A stretch of 64,000 nt of DNA from Druceiella hillmani (GCA_039881145.1 JAYKKI010000090.1:6421501-6485500); one strand, 5' to 3'. Positions 1-14,900 are shown, counted from the stretch's first letter. Notes: generated by a model not told the origin, from the sequence alone. Numbers and translations: made by a program.

Positions 1-1477
1 TGCACTTGACAAAAGTTAAAAAAAGTGTTGCTACATTAAGAAAAAGTAAAAATATTCAAAATTTGGAAAGTTCTTAACCTAAAACTTTAAACTGGTAAAA
101 GCCACGGACTTTAAACTGTTAACAGTTTAAAATTTGTGGCAGATCTGCTACATCATGCATTTAAGGGTTAACAAATAGTCAGTTTATGTGATGAGTACAA
201 AAAAAATAAAATTATTATAGTAATATAACAAATGAAAATCAACTACAGAATGAATATATATTCATATATCAAAATATTCTTTGGCAATTATTTATATTGG
301 TTCAGCTACAAATAATTTTTAAGTTAAATAAGGGTGTTACTTCTTAACCTAAGATATGAGGATAAGTTTCGAAGATATGTCATTTTCTAAATTACTTGTG
401 TATCAGAAAAATTCTATTATTCCTTCACTCATGACATTCTAAAATGTAGCTCATTCTTAAGTTATTAATCTGATATGTAATTATAAATAAGCATGAGACT
501 AAATGTATCTTATTTATTTTTACTAAATATAGTACTTGCATGCATTTTTAATTGAATATGCTAGACATTTCAAATAATTGTCCATACTATAGCAGTGAGA
601 TAAATTTATTAATGAGATAAATAGTATCCATAATTGTTATACCAAAAAAAAGTTAAAAGAATTTTTATTTTCAAAAAAAATTAAATAAATTTTTAAAAAA
701 ATTGCTTTGTATACATATATTATCGGACTCTTCATGGCCTCGAGTATTCGCAATTTGTGACTTTAGCACACACATATACACATAATACGTTGAAAGAAAT
801 AAATAAAACATGTACAATCAGTGTGCCAATATTAGAAATATATATGTGCAGGTGAAGAGGTTGAATGTGTCTATTATTGATACAGGTGATTCTTGCGTAA
901 TGAGTATTTCGGGTATAATGTTATTATTAAATAATAAATGATTAAACAAACCTTATACAACAAATGCACAAGACAATGAGTTGTTTCAAGTCTTACTTAA
1001 CAGTTTATGATAATATGAAAGTAAAATAAATCTTACTCAAATTTTGTATTAATTCCCATTTTGGATTAAGTGTGAGAAAATTTGAAATTGTGTCAATAAT
1101 GTAGTAATAATTTACAAGATACATTCAAATTCAATCATTTCATTATGCATTAAAGGCATTATGCAAATACACATACACCTATACATACACACCGATTTTC
1201 ACCATAGATATACTTATCCATCCTCACATACTACTTACTTATCTTATATATAACATGATGAGATTACTTATAGGACAATAGTGGCTTTTGCACTTGGAAA
1301 TTACCTTATGGACAAACTAATAACCATTCCTAAGGTGACTAATTTTACAATTACTGTGTTTAGATTTGAAATACTGCAACATGAATAAATATTAACAGAC
1401 AAGCAACAGATAATCTGCATAAATGCTTAGGAAACTAAGGAAAAATTACAAATTTATACACACAAAATGTATTACAC
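1..1477. other. No recognisable feature
   Basis: AT-rich DNA beyond the GGPPS 3' end. No conserved coding segment, TIR pair or tandem array was seen. Confidence 0.6.
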
Positions 1478-1760
1478 TATGGTTGTTATCACTCTGACGA
1501 TTTGTGAGCGTGTTTCCAGTGAGGCGATTTGTGAATGCACTTGCAGTGAACTCGTCGCAGGTGGAACGTCATCGTCATCGTATGAATTGCATGCTCATTA
1601 TGTGTGCATGGTGTGTGATCCGTGTTTTCGACATTAAGCAGCAAGGTAAGGATCTCACTACCCATACGTGGCAAAAACATTGTGTACCTACAGAAAGCAC
1701 GTTTACAAATCACCTCGCTGCAAAGAGGCTCACAAATCGCCAGTTTGGTAATGGCCTCAC
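1478..1760. repeat. Long-TIR MITE-like element
   Basis: About 50-bp arms face each other. The left (from 1496) reads GACGATTTGTGAGCGTGTTT and the right arm (to 1742), read in reverse, GGCGATTTGTGAGCCTCTTT. Both continue with a second CGATTTGT block. The open frames of 92 and 123 codons here reflect its GC-richer composition and show no coding evidence. Confidence 0.6.
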
Positions 1761-2243
1761 AGAGCACCTTTGTATTTCATATTTTAATAAACATAATAGA
1801 AATAATCTCATCTTTTTTGATTTAGCATTCTCCCGTATTTTAACCAGGGTCCGTTATCTAACCCAAGGCATTTGACCAGGGTGCTGCTAGTTTTTATACG
1901 AAGTCACTGCCACCTGACCTTCCCAACCCATAGAAATCTTGAGCTAGATTTCGTATAATGACTATCTAATGACAACAATCAGAACCAAAGCCTCACTGGT
2001 AAGATGATTATTAAGATATGTGATGGATGGTAACACCTCTAATTATAGTTAATAATAAAGAAGCATTGAGAATGTGCGGAATATCGATAATCGACTTACT
2101 TTCAAAAGAACAGTGGCCGAATTGAATCATGTAAAAATGTCAAATAAACAAAATAAATGTGTAGATGAAGTTATCAAGACATGAACCCTCTAATTCCACT
2201 GTTTTGGAGAATTATAAAGTTTTAAAGTGAAAATTTCTTTAGC

Positions 2244-2610
2244 CGCGTTGAGCGATTTTTGGTAGGGGAAAATTGCAGGTTCGCTTCATCAACATGCTAA
2301 TATTAGCAGTATATCTGTAGCTATGCGTATGACATGTTGCGCTTGGCCAGCAGTGAAAGCATATATATATATATACATATCTATAACATCTACTGCTCTG
2401 GTACTACACTGATGCATGTGTACACCGGCCTGTGTACATGTATTCACATATGTACACCAACACATTGTATATGCCCGACTGTAGGATGTGCGCGTTGGAT
2501 ACTTTTTGGATAGGTAAAATCTCAAGAGTTCGCATTACCGACATTCTGTAATATTAGTACATAAGGGTGACATGTTGTGCAACATTAGTGCTGTGTATAT
2601 CTATACAAGT
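2244..2610. repeat. Diverged direct duplication
   Basis: Blocks starting near 2246 and 2489 share GCGTTGAGCGATTTTTGG / GCGTTGGATACTTTTTGG, then AATATTAG and GACATGTTG in the same order, about 245 bp apart. A short (TA)n lies between them. It is an old tandem duplication or two copies of one element. Confidence 0.45.
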
Positions 2611-5470
2611 AAAGTCTATAAGTTTGTTTCATCACTGTGCAGTATAACAATGTGTACTAAATATTTTTATATAGAAAAATGAATAACAAAAACAATGTTT
2701 CAAATATTTCCGTTATTAATATTTGCGTTCCGTTATTAATAATATTACTTCAACTATGAAATTAATTTGTCGAAAGAACTGAAAAAAATTATTTAATTCA
2801 GTAATTTGCATAAAACTATAAGAACAATGTAATGCACGATTACTATTTGCTATATTTTTTTAACAATTTTGTTAAGGCTTACATTTTGAATAATTTGCCA
2901 AGCCATATTTTTTAATGGACTTTTTGGCTAATGCTATAATAATAAAAAACTCGTTAAAACTTATTAAAGAACCGTTTTCATACAATCTTTGGTTGATGGG
3001 TAGTATTGCGTTAAAATTTTAAAATTATTCCAAAAATTATTGAGGACAATTTAAAATGTCATGTAGCTATTCGTCATAGCACTAATGCTGCCATAATTTT
3101 TATCACAAGTATAATATTTACTGAATATATTTAATATGATAACACAAATACGTATTTGAAAGATCTAGTGTGTTAAAACAGATTTCTAGCTGTTCGATAA
3201 TATTTTTGTTGCAGATTTTAAAATGATAAATTCTATAAAATTTTATAATAATTTTAGATTTATGTGTTGAATTTTGAAAATATGGTTATTAATGCAAAAT
3301 TATGTTATAATTATTTCGTAGTTTTAAAATTTCACTTCAAAAGATACACTGTTCATAATATTACATAATGAACATATTTTATTAATATAGAACAGAACAA
3401 TGACTGAATGCTCTTAAAACATATTCTTCTAAATAGTTGCCACTGTTTTGTATTTTTCCAACCCGTTTCTTTTTCTGATGTATCTGAAAATATTCACTGG
3501 GCTATTTTGTATGCATAAAAATAATACTTCATTTTGAGTTACAATATTTAGATAAATTATTCGATCATCATCTTAATATAACTCAAAGTAAAAATCTCAA
3601 TGAAGTTTCGTTGCTACTATAATTCATTGGTTAACACATTAACATAATGGTGAGATTTGCATCAGTCTTATTGTATGTAACATTGTTATTTTGCCAATGT
3701 TCGATTTGATACTTCATACAAATGTTAAACCCACATTTTTCGGAAATTTCTTTGTTTCTATGAAATATAAAATAAAATTAAACTGGTCCTAATAGTTCTT
3801 TTACAAGAAAACAAGAAAAAAAGTCAATTTTAACTGGCAACTGTTATTCTTCAATGCCTATGAATAATAGAAGAAAAACATTGAAATAGCAACAATGTAA
3901 AAAGAAAACTATTATATATTATTATATGTAAAAACAAAACTGTTGATTATAAAAAGCAAGCTTATTAGTGTATGAAAGAATAGCTGATGAAATTTTTTTA
4001 AATAAAGTAGGTTTTTAATGACTACAGATATTCAGGAACTTATTATTTCGCATGGTTTAGCACAAATGTGAAATTTTAACATTTTTTTTTAATGACAGAA
4101 CAACGACATATTTAAGAACCAGGGCTATATAGAGAAATAGCTGTCTAACAGAAAATTTATAACTTCTTTTATGCAATCTTTTTTGCTTATTTAAATTTGT
4201 TGAATTTTTGTTTTTTTTTAATCCATTTCTATTTGTATTTGCAAATTCAGTGTTTAGTGTTACTAAGAATGGCAATCAAATCGAAAAACTTATAACTTAA
4301 ACTTCCTGCAGAAATATTCACTTTATATAGAAACTATTTTCAAATCAATTCTTTTTTTTCATTCAAATTCACAATTGTCCTAAACTAAACTTGTTCCTAA
4401 AAGTTACTAGTAAACTTATTGTATCAATGTGAAGTAATTTGATTCATCAAAATGATTCGTAATAAAGCAGTCGTAAATGGTTGTAACTTTTTGAGATCTT
4501 CCTGCAAAATGTGGTCATCGGAAAACTCACTTTTGGATACACGCTGTAGAAAAAGATTGGTTTTACGGTCTCTATTACTTCTACCTTTTTACCTTTTAAT
4601 AAAAAAAATTATAACGTAAATAAAAACAATTGAAAAACTGGAAATGGTCCTGAAATGTGACTTTCCCGAAGTGATCAATTCGAAATTTTAGATTAATTCT
4701 ATAATTTTTATTTTTGTAAAAGCAATTTACACAATACTCTAGTACTTTCACCATAACTCTACTCATGCATCATGCAATTACGAATTCACTATGGGGATAT
4801 AGAACTAAATAAATGATATACACAAAGTTTGCAAAATATTTATATTCTTTCATTACTGCCAAAATAAATTTTCGTAACAAAATAATAAGTTGCTTTGACA
4901 CTCACCTAAATTTAAGTACACAAAAAAACATTTTTAATAATATTGAAACATAATTATAAAACCTTATCTACAACTCGTTTCCACAAGTTAATAATAAAAA
5001 TCTTCTCATTTCAAGTACAAAACACCTTTATCCGATATGTCAAACTGCTTTTAAAAATTCATAATGACATTTTTCCGTTGAACTTGATTTAAAATATTTT
5101 ACAAATTTAACATTCTTTGAAAGAAAATGTCTAAAACTTAAAAAAAAGCCAAACACTAAAAATAATTTTTACAACTAATGGAAAGATTTATACAATAATT
5201 GCTACTAACAAATGAAGGAAAAACGTAGATTTAATAAAAAGCAATTAAATTCCAACGATACAGCATCGTTTGACCAGATGAAGAGACCAAATTGATTTAG
5301 TAACTGGAACTGATTGACTAACGGAACTACTCGACTAGAAATTATAATATTAGTTTTCACACAAATATTAACAAAATTACTAAAACTAAACCAAATGATA
5401 ACAAATTACCTGGCACAGATCATTTGTGTGTTACCTGATTTCACTCGTATTTCATAAATAATATTAAGAT
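2611..5470. other. GGPPS 3' flank, no gene seen
   Basis: Very AT-rich. The open frames here (for example 4057-4275) have no coding character. Confidence 0.6.
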
Positions 5471-5476
5471 TTTATT
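5471..5476 (-). terminator. Candidate GGPPS poly(A) signal
   Basis: TTTATT on the plus strand reads AATAAA on the minus strand, about 350 bp after the GGPPS stop. Such hexamers are common by chance in DNA this AT-rich. Confidence 0.3.
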
Positions 5477-5820
5477 TCCAACTCAAAATGTCAAATTTAA
5501 ATAAATTCCAAAAAAAAACTTTAAGTAGGCACGAATATCCTTCAAAGATACAAAAATAAATTATGTATTTTTTAACACTAAAATTGCCACCTCTTCCATT
5601 TTACATTAATCTGTGCCATTCCACAACATAAAATTATATCGCCAGTCCTTAACTAATCACTCATAAAGTTGGCAAAAATTAGGCAGGGTACTATTCTTCC
5701 CTTCAAAAATTCATTTTACACTGAATATTTTCTACATAATGAAAACTGAAATGGTCGTTTAGGACTAGCGACATTAAAAAGAAATGTTACCATTTCTATT
5801 CATACTAAAATTAAAAACAT

Positions 5821-5907
5821 CTATTCCCGTTCTTCTTTCGCTCGTTTCCAGTTTAGTAATTCATCCAGAACGGCTTCGAGCAATGGATTGCCACCTAATC
5901 CGGCTAT
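5821..5907 (-). CDS. GGPS1: GGPPS exon 8 (C-terminus and stop)
   Basis: The acceptor is TTTTCCACAG. It encodes [20 protein letters not shown] and KRAKEERE, then TAG. The GGNP motif follows DARKE exactly as in other GGPPS. It is separated from exon 7 by about 16.9 kb. A possible AATAAA poly(A) signal on this strand lies at 5471-5476. Confidence 0.93.
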   Translation of the reverse strand: MAGLGGNPLLEAVLDELLNWKRAKEERE

Positions 5908-8900
5908 CTGTGGAAAATATTTTTTCGATTATTCACTACATTCAAATATTGAAGTTAATTGTACTGTTTAGCAGAAAACGCAGAATCGAGATATTGTGAA
6001 AAATTAATTCTTTACTAAAAGTGTAATTTAAAAAAATTATCATAACTATAAAAAATAAAACTGAGAGATATCTTCGCATAACAGTTTGTTGTACACTTAA
6101 ATTATGATTTTATGGATGTTTGCTTATCTTCCACATATCCCTTGAGTCTCAAAAGGCGTAAATGTCAAAGGATGATTTTTCAGTGCGTGCAAAAGACTAA
6201 AATAATTGAATGTTTTTAGTTGGTTGTTGTTGTTTTATATTCTTAAAGCTATATAAACATCATATATGACAAGAATCATCAATCATAATGCAGTAATAAT
6301 AATATTTTATTCAAATCTAATATTAAAAGAAATATAGTTTCTATACCCTCAAAAAAAAATGAATAAATATATCTTTTACACCCCAAAAAATAGCTTCTGT
6401 GCTGAAGGCCTGGGGCATAAGTACCACCTTATGTGATATGCTTAAGCAATATGCGGTCTAAGGGACAATTAAAAGAAAAACATTTAATAAATAAATACTT
6501 CCAGCTACATTTTCTTTGGTTTTATTTTCTACATATATCTTGCAATGAGGTTATAGCTGAGTCGCTACTTGCTGTTCTTAGTAAGGTATTTTCTATTTAG
6601 ATCTGTGGTTCTAAGCATTTTTTAAGAGACTTAAAGATGCAAACATGCATAAAATCATAATTTAAGTGTACAAAAAAATAAGGGATTGCGATAAACTAAC
6701 AAACTCTATGATATCATAGAGTATGTTAGTTTATTGCAATGATTGACTAATTTTATAGAACTGCAGATTATACTAGGTCAACAGTGCCTGATAATTATGC
6801 TAATAGAATGAGATATTTCCATATTTTAAGTTTTTTTTTTATTTGCTATATTTTAAGCAATGAAGCTAGTCATTTCAGGTTAATAATAAATATGCTTTAC
6901 TCAAAAAAAGTTGTTTTAATATGCGACTAACGGGAGAGGAGTTATGAAGGGTTTAATATTGCGGCCTAAAGAGACCATTTTATAAGTCACATTTAAACAT
7001 AATAAAAAACAACTTAGAAAATAAATATATTGCTGTCTGAGGCAGTGGATAATTTTTCCGATTTTCCACCATCATGGTTAAATTTGATCAAAAAATATAT
7101 GCATTAATAGAAAATATCAATATATATATACATTTAATAAGCTATAAATAATAAATTAACGGCAAAGGGCGACAAAATAACTAGATTCCATAGCATGAGC
7201 AGCATGAGTATTTTCACCTACAAAGTGTTTTTTTCCACTTTCTGACTATCCGAATCACCTCTGATCATAACAATACATACATTAATAGAAAAATAATAAT
7301 AAATATATGTCTAATGAGTTATATGTCATTAACGGGACATGTTACGTAACTAAATTGCGTGACACAAATAGAAGGAGTTGAATATTGTATTTCCATTTAT
7401 AACTTTTTTCAGTTTTTGATAATCGGAACCACTTTTAATCACTATATTTCCTGCATTCAAAGGCATACTAAACAATATGCATCTAATGAGCTAAAATGCA
7501 TTAATGAAACATTTCATGCCTCACGATTAACTGATATATAGTTAATAGTAAGGCAAACATATAAACTTTACCCTTCACTTTATTAGGTTGGCAACTAATA
7601 AACCCACTACTTTTTTTCACCAACTACTAGAATGTTATAGAGGCTACTAGAATGTCTCTCGTTGGGTATATAAAGAGCGCACCGTTCGGTCTTCTGTTTA
7701 GTTGACAATTAAGTTTCGGCGAGTAAGGAACAAATAAAAAAAAGGATGTTACTCGAAGAGAATTTAGAGTGCATGAATTTCGTTAAGGATGAAAAGCCAG
7801 TGAAGCAACAACAATGAGTGAAGGTGTTTTACGACACAGCAAGAAGTGGTTCCAAAGATTCAAATAAGGGAATTTTGAACTCTCCGGTAAAGCTCATACG
7901 GTACGACCTCCTACAATTGTTTTAGAAAAATTAAAAAGCTTTATTGACGCTGATCCCAGGTTAAGTTCGCATTTTCTGGCAGAGCTAGTTTCGTGTTCTC
8001 ATACAGCAGTAGAAAAACAACTTCATGCTTTGGAAGAAGCGGAAATATTCTGTTTGGCTACCACATAAGCTAACATCTCTTCAACTTCAGAGAAGAGCTG
8101 AAGTGTGCATGGAGCAGCTGAGTTCTCATCGTACCAATGAGTGGTTAAAGCATCTAATTACAGGAGATGAGAAGTGGGTGGCTTATGTTAATTTTTCACG
8201 TAAGCACCAGTGGTTAGGGATGAAGAAAACGACGTACCAAAACCAAAGTATGATACTGGGTAAAAGGTACTTCTAAGTATATGGTGGGGTATAAATGGAG
8301 TAATTCATTGGGAATTTCTTCCAACCGCTAAACTTCTTTCAAATCAAAGCAAAGTTTATTTTTTGCATGACAATGCTCGATCCTACATAGACTACATGAA
8401 AAAATACGTTCCTTTGGATGGATTGTGTTCTACCTCACCCACCGTATTCTCCAGACCTTTCACACTCTGATTACAATCTGTTTCGTTCTCTATCCAATCA
8501 TTTACGCGATGGGAATTTAAAGATGAAGAGCATCTCAAAGTAGAACTTGACCCTTTGGCTGAAAAACGGGCCAAGTTTACAAAGTTTAGTAAGCACAAAG
8601 ATTTTATCAAGGCCGAAACTTTTAACTTTTCCTACACGATGCCGACAATTGATGGATATAGACGGTGTTTATATAATTAAAAATTGAGAACATTTACTGC
8701 ATGCAAAAATTAAAAAAGTTTGTACATAGATATGGCGGGTTTATTTGTTGCCAACCTAATACCAATATTATCAGACATTTTCAGTCAATGAGTCCGCTCA
8801 TTAGACAGATATTTAGTAGTATTTTTTTTAATGTGTTTTCTTTTAATGATAAAAAAACCAGAAAAATATCTCTCCCAAAGGTGGCAATGTAATAATCGAC

Positions 8901-11900
8901 TCGTCATAATTTCTCCCCCATTACTCGTATATTAAAACAAATTACATTTTTTGTTAAATTACATTTATTACTCACCTGAACTATCGATGGTTGATTTATT
9001 TAAAAAGTCATAGAAACTTTTCTAAGAGTAAAGAAAATTCCATTTTGCAGACACATACTTACATAAGGTCAAATTTTAACCTTATTTTCTAAGTTCTCCT
9101 AAGAATCAATAATAATTTGAAAGATAATAGAGACAAACTGAATTTATCCAACAAAGCAAATAAGTACACATAAATATTTACCTAATTTTTTGTTTTAATT
9201 GGGGTACATAGTCATATGAAAGTTTAAGTATTCGTTAAATTTATAACAATGATAGATTAACTGTTGGAAACGAATATGTTAATTATAGTAAAAGTTACTA
9301 ATCAATACTTAGTTCTTAGTTAATTTGTACTATATTGTGTTTACGTATAACACAAATTATATAGTGCTTTGGAAAGTAATTATTAAGGAATGTCGACAGA
9401 ACATAACTTTTTTGAGAATTAAACCTCAGTATGTTGAAAAAGTCATTCACAGCACACATTTTAAAATGGTTACGTTATGAGAAATTTATAAATGGAAACT
9501 GTTCTTTAAAATGAATGCCAGGTAATAGGTGTCCATTTTCTGGACTTTACAAAAACAATCTATGGTGTCAAAAATATAACATCAAATTAAAACTAGTATA
9601 CTTAAACAGTCTATAATACAATTATATAAATTTTTGCTTCATCATATTTAAATACCATATTCAAAGTCAGAAACAGTATGTAACAGGCAAGAAATAAACA
9701 CTTGCGTTATGTAATGGATTATATGTTGTGATGTAGGTTGAAGTTGAAGCTGCATTGTTCCTATACTATCCACGATTATCTGATTATACGATCCACGATG
9801 ATCCGATTATACGATTAATGAGAGTGTAAAGTGTAAATTTGTTTTATTTGTTTTATAGTTCGTATAAGTTAACATACATTCTATTTCAGAAATGTGTTAT
9901 GTCCTGTTATTTATGTGTTTATCGTTTACCACTTATTAAATTCCGAGGAATGAACTTCATTGCGGGTAATTTTGAGACTTTAAAACAGATTGATAAAAGT
10001 TGAGAAACTGAGTTGGAATTATAATCTTATTTTCTTCAGAATGGTGGTTACACCTTTTAAAATTCAAAGTATCAATTTTACTGTAACATGTTACCGCTAA
10101 CTATTAAAAAAATATTATCAGATGCTAACATAATACAGTGACGTTTTAGTATAATGCTTTTAGTGGTTTGGACAAAAACACAAAGAAATTTTATCATATA
10201 TTCTATAATGAAGTTTAATTTTGAAAAAAAATATACATGAAGTAAAAAAGTACGCAGTAAAGTAGATATAAATATGAAAAGTGACATGTTTTAAAGAAGC
10301 CGTTTAACACTCTCAATGTTGGGCGGGGACATTCTGATCTATAGCATAACTGGCATAGCTTTGGCACATCTTTGATGTATTGACATGAATTGCTTGTTTC
10401 CAATATAAAATAAGATTATAATAAAAAAAACATTATCAGAAATATTTAAATTTTTATAACAAAAAAACTTTGTATCTAATGTAAAATTTAAAGGAAAATA
10501 TACATTGTTTATGTACTATCTTAATATATAAAAATTCAACCTGCATAAGTTTGTGCTCACAATTCTCGAAGAGTAGTTGGTCGATTGACTTGACATTTTG
10601 ACACAACATTGCATTTGAATACGTGCGTGTGTTTTTAAGAAAAAACATTTTTTAATTTTTTTTATTCATTGAATTTTTTAATTTTTTTAAACATCATCTC
10701 CCCACACCTCCCACAATTCAAAAGAAGAATTAGTAGACAAGGTTTTCCTAAGCATCGACACAAATTATCAAAATCACTCATGGTTGAGCGAAAGAGCCAT
10801 TCTAGCAGCTAAAAATGCTGACGTACATGATGAGTACATTCCACTAGGCGATCGTAACGCTTATTATATTGTTCCACTTGGCGACCGCGGTCGTTGCGGG
10901 CGTGATCAAAACGTTATTGATGTTGTCATTGTTCACAAACGCTTCGAGCCCACACTGACCCACGAATCAAAGTGGGTCGTTACAGTCGTTTATCTGTCTA
11001 TTTGACTGACACATTAATGTATTAAGTTTACGTAAATAATTTATATCATGTTTGAATATTAAATACGGTGACGGAGTGAATTGCCTTAAGCAGCTCCGAG
11101 AAGTATCTATTAGAATTTAAAGAATTACTGTGAAGCAGGTGAAACAGTGACGTACAAATCCATTGATTCCGTGATGAATCAAAGTGAAGTAGTGAATTTT
11201 CAAGAGGAATTTCTTAATTCTCTTGATGTTCTCGGATCACCGTCGCACATTCTGAACTTGAAAATAGGAGTACCAATTATATTACTCCGAAACATCAGTA
11301 AGGCAAATTTATGCAATGGCACACGAAAGCAATAATTCTCATAAGACCTCACAAAGGTGAAAAGACCTTTCCAAAAATACCACTCATTCCAACCGACGTG
11401 GGGTTGGTATGACTACAATAAAGCACAAGAGTAATCTTTGCAAGTGTGCGGTTTGAATTTAGAAAATGATTGCTTATCTCATGGGCAATTATACTTTGCA
11501 TGCCTCCTGAGTTGATAAATCATGATCTTTATGTTTATGCAGAAAACAAACAAACAAAAAATGTAGTCAATACACTAGCTTTACAATAAAAAATGAAACA
11601 CATATTTTTTCTTCCTTTCCTTTCATTCCACTTAGCCACTGAAATACAAGGTAGGGCATTGAATTAAATGATGTGTTGCCTCGGTAAATCAATGTTCGCC
11701 AGAATATTTTTATTTACTTTCCCATTCATTTCATATCAGAGTGAGCCACTGCGAAGTGTGGCTCATATCATTGTGTATATATATATATATATATATATTC
11801 ATACTATTAAATAATATATTGGAAATAAAACTTCTTTACAAGAATAATTTAAAAAGCATAACTTCAAGAATTTGGAAATTCGATACTGTAATATTTGAAG

Positions 11901-14900
11901 AGCGGATGCTAGCTAATGTGAATAAATGCCAACACATTATACTGGTATGAAACAATCAGTCCACAAACAGTTCATTAACAGATTATGTTTATTGACCTGC
12001 ATGCAAAGATATGTATGTAAATGTACCATAAGAAACAAGCATAGAGTACATAAATGTATGTGCCCTGCATGGAGGAGTGTTAACAACATTTTGTTAAAAG
12101 TACAAGTCAAGGAAGGAATTTCCATAGTAATTATATTTTGAAAGTTATTGAGAACAAGTCTAAGACAGTACTGGGTTATCAGCGTCTAGCATATGGAGAA
12201 GTGGAATTTTTACGAGTACTCTTGTATTTCATTATCTTAGAATAAAGGGGTTTGATCTATCCATGATGTCTTGAAGATTTTATTCCCCAGCTGAGTCAAG
12301 AATGTCATCTATTGCCACCAAGTCTTCTATATCTGCTACTATTCTCTTATCGTTTTCCAATTTCCTTCTCTAAAACAGGCACGACATAAGCCATGATTGG
12401 ATCTTTGGAAAACGCTTTTTCTACGGTCAATGCAAATACCATGGTGACCACAGCAATACTATATGAGCTTTGATATGCACGTGTCGGAAGAAAGTATTTG
12501 ATGTATATATAAATAAATGTAAAATTTGTTGATTTCAGTTTTTCTTTGATTCTCTATATGATAGACTTGTGACTCGTTTTAATGCCTAGAGAGAATAATA
12601 TTGCGAAAGTATATCTGTGAAAACTGTGTAAAGTATATCAATTCAGTCAGTATACCCGTGTAAAGTATATTAGTTCCATAAAGTTGCATAGCCTCTGAAG
12701 AAATAGGTTGTGACAAAGGGATGAACGAGAGCCAGTTAATTTACAATCCGTTTTGCCGGATTTGGTACAGGGAATAAAAAAAATTTAAGCAAAGAAGTAT
12801 TTGAAACAAACTAGCCAAAATAACAAGATATTCTGTCAGATATATTATTCATTACGTTATATTTTCATAAAAGTAATTCTTCCCATAATTCTGAATAATA
12901 AAAAAAGAAACAATTGAATATTTTGAAAATAATGTTATTAATAAACTCATTTTTTATTCAGAATAAAGCAAAAGCCAATACAAAAGACCAGTCCTACCTA
13001 TTTTAAAATATTGCAAGCAATTTTTTCAAACGTGTTCGAGTTTTTTCACAGAGACCAAATACATATTATGTTCAGAATAATGAGATGATTAGCCTAGTGA
13101 AAAAAAATACACCTTTGTATGGACTTGGGCAGACAGTGAAAAATACGTATTGATCACATTATTATTCACACAAGACAGTATACACAATACTTCATTCTCT
13201 CCAAGCTACACAAGATTTTATCGAATAGATACTTTAGACAGTAGCAACTATTATTCTTTGCTGATCACCTATGACATTCATGGCAACTAGAATGAGTATA
13301 GAACTCAACACAATGGCTTTATATCTAAATCTTAAACAAAATTTGTAACTGGGTGCCTCGATAATAACCTGAACATATTTACAAATGCACACAGAGACAT
13401 AAAATGAGGAATGATGGTGTGCAAAACGCGTGCAAACTGTTGCAAAAAACTACTATAAAGGTTAGAGTGGTTTTTTGCAACTGTTAAAAAAAAATTTTAA
13501 TACCACTCTGGCTGGCCTTGTGCTTTAAAAAATATACATAGAGATATTACGTCAAATATGGGAAAAAGAGTTTCTAAGTAATTTAGTATGTAAATTTTTT
13601 GTTTTTGTAAATTGGGTTCTAGGAAAAATAATAAAACTAAACTCTTTAATATCATGAGACATTACTTCATTTATAACAGCGCCCAAGAAATTTCAACTTC
13701 ATAAAATTTTACTACAATATTGATGGTAATTAAATGTATTTTGGTTTAGCGCACCAAAATTGTCATAAATCACAATAGTATTTGCGTAATAGCTCTAGTG
13801 TTTGAGATATTTTATCTACCCGCATCGATTTTAAACTACCTGCAAAATATCAACAAATTTCAACTTTTTACTAGAATAGAAAATTTTACTAGAATATTGA
13901 TATCACATTCTATATTTCGGTGTGCTATTGACATAAATCATAATAGTTTTTGCATAAGAGCTCTAGTATTTGAGATATTTTAAACTACTCACATTGACTT
14001 TAAACTACCCGCAAAACATCAACAAATTTCAACTTCATAAAATTTTACTAGAATATTGATATCACATTCTATATTTCGGTGTGCTATTGACATAAATCAT
14101 AATAGTTTTTGCATAAGAGCTCTAGTATTTGAGATATTTTAAACTACTCACATTGACTTTAAACTACCCGCAAAACATCAACAAATTTCAACTTCATAAA
14201 ATTTTACTAGAATATTGATATCATAATATTGATATATAAGATATAACATTCTATGTATGTTGGTGTGCTAATGCCATAAATCTTACTAGTTTTTGCGTAA
14301 CAGCTCTAGTTTACATAGTGTTTGAGATATTATAAACTATTCGCATTGACACGCATTGATTTGAAACTTACCGCAAAACATCAATAAATTTCAACTTAAC
14401 AAAATTTTACAATATCACATTCAATGTATTTTGGTGTGCTAATTTCATAAATCACACTTGTTTTATGGTTAATATCCTTTTAGGGCAAGAAGGACAAGAA
14501 AAACACGTGATATTTAGTATAACCTATACTAAATATCCTGTGTTTTATATGTTAGTGGGACAGCCGCGACAAAAAGAACCATTGGACTCAAAAAGTGTGG
14601 CCATTGATGGAGTAATCTGTAGTAAATCCAGCTTTGGTGAATCGAGATAGAGTTAAATTACCACCACTTCACATTAAACTCGGCACAATGAAACAAATTG
14701 TTAAGGCTCTTAATGACAATGTTTTGCTTACCTGTCTCAACAATTTTCTGGGTTTAGTACAGAAAAAAGGTAAAAGTTGTTAGTAGAAAGTTGAAAGTAG
14801 GTATATTTGATGAACCACAGATTTAACAACTGATAAAAGATCCAAATTTTGTCAAATCTATGAACGAGCTCGAAAAGAGAACTTAGAAGCCTTTCATTTT

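Noticed and set aside
1504..1875. 123-codon plus-strand frame and its 92-codon antisense partner
   Set aside because: They lie in a fold-back repeat; no motif, codon bias or splice context supports coding.
8976..9021. Minus-strand exon-like [15 protein letters not shown] with GTGAGT donor
   Set aside because: It is phase-compatible with segment D but far away; 46 nt is too short to trust, and the nearer segment E/F chain explains the frame better.
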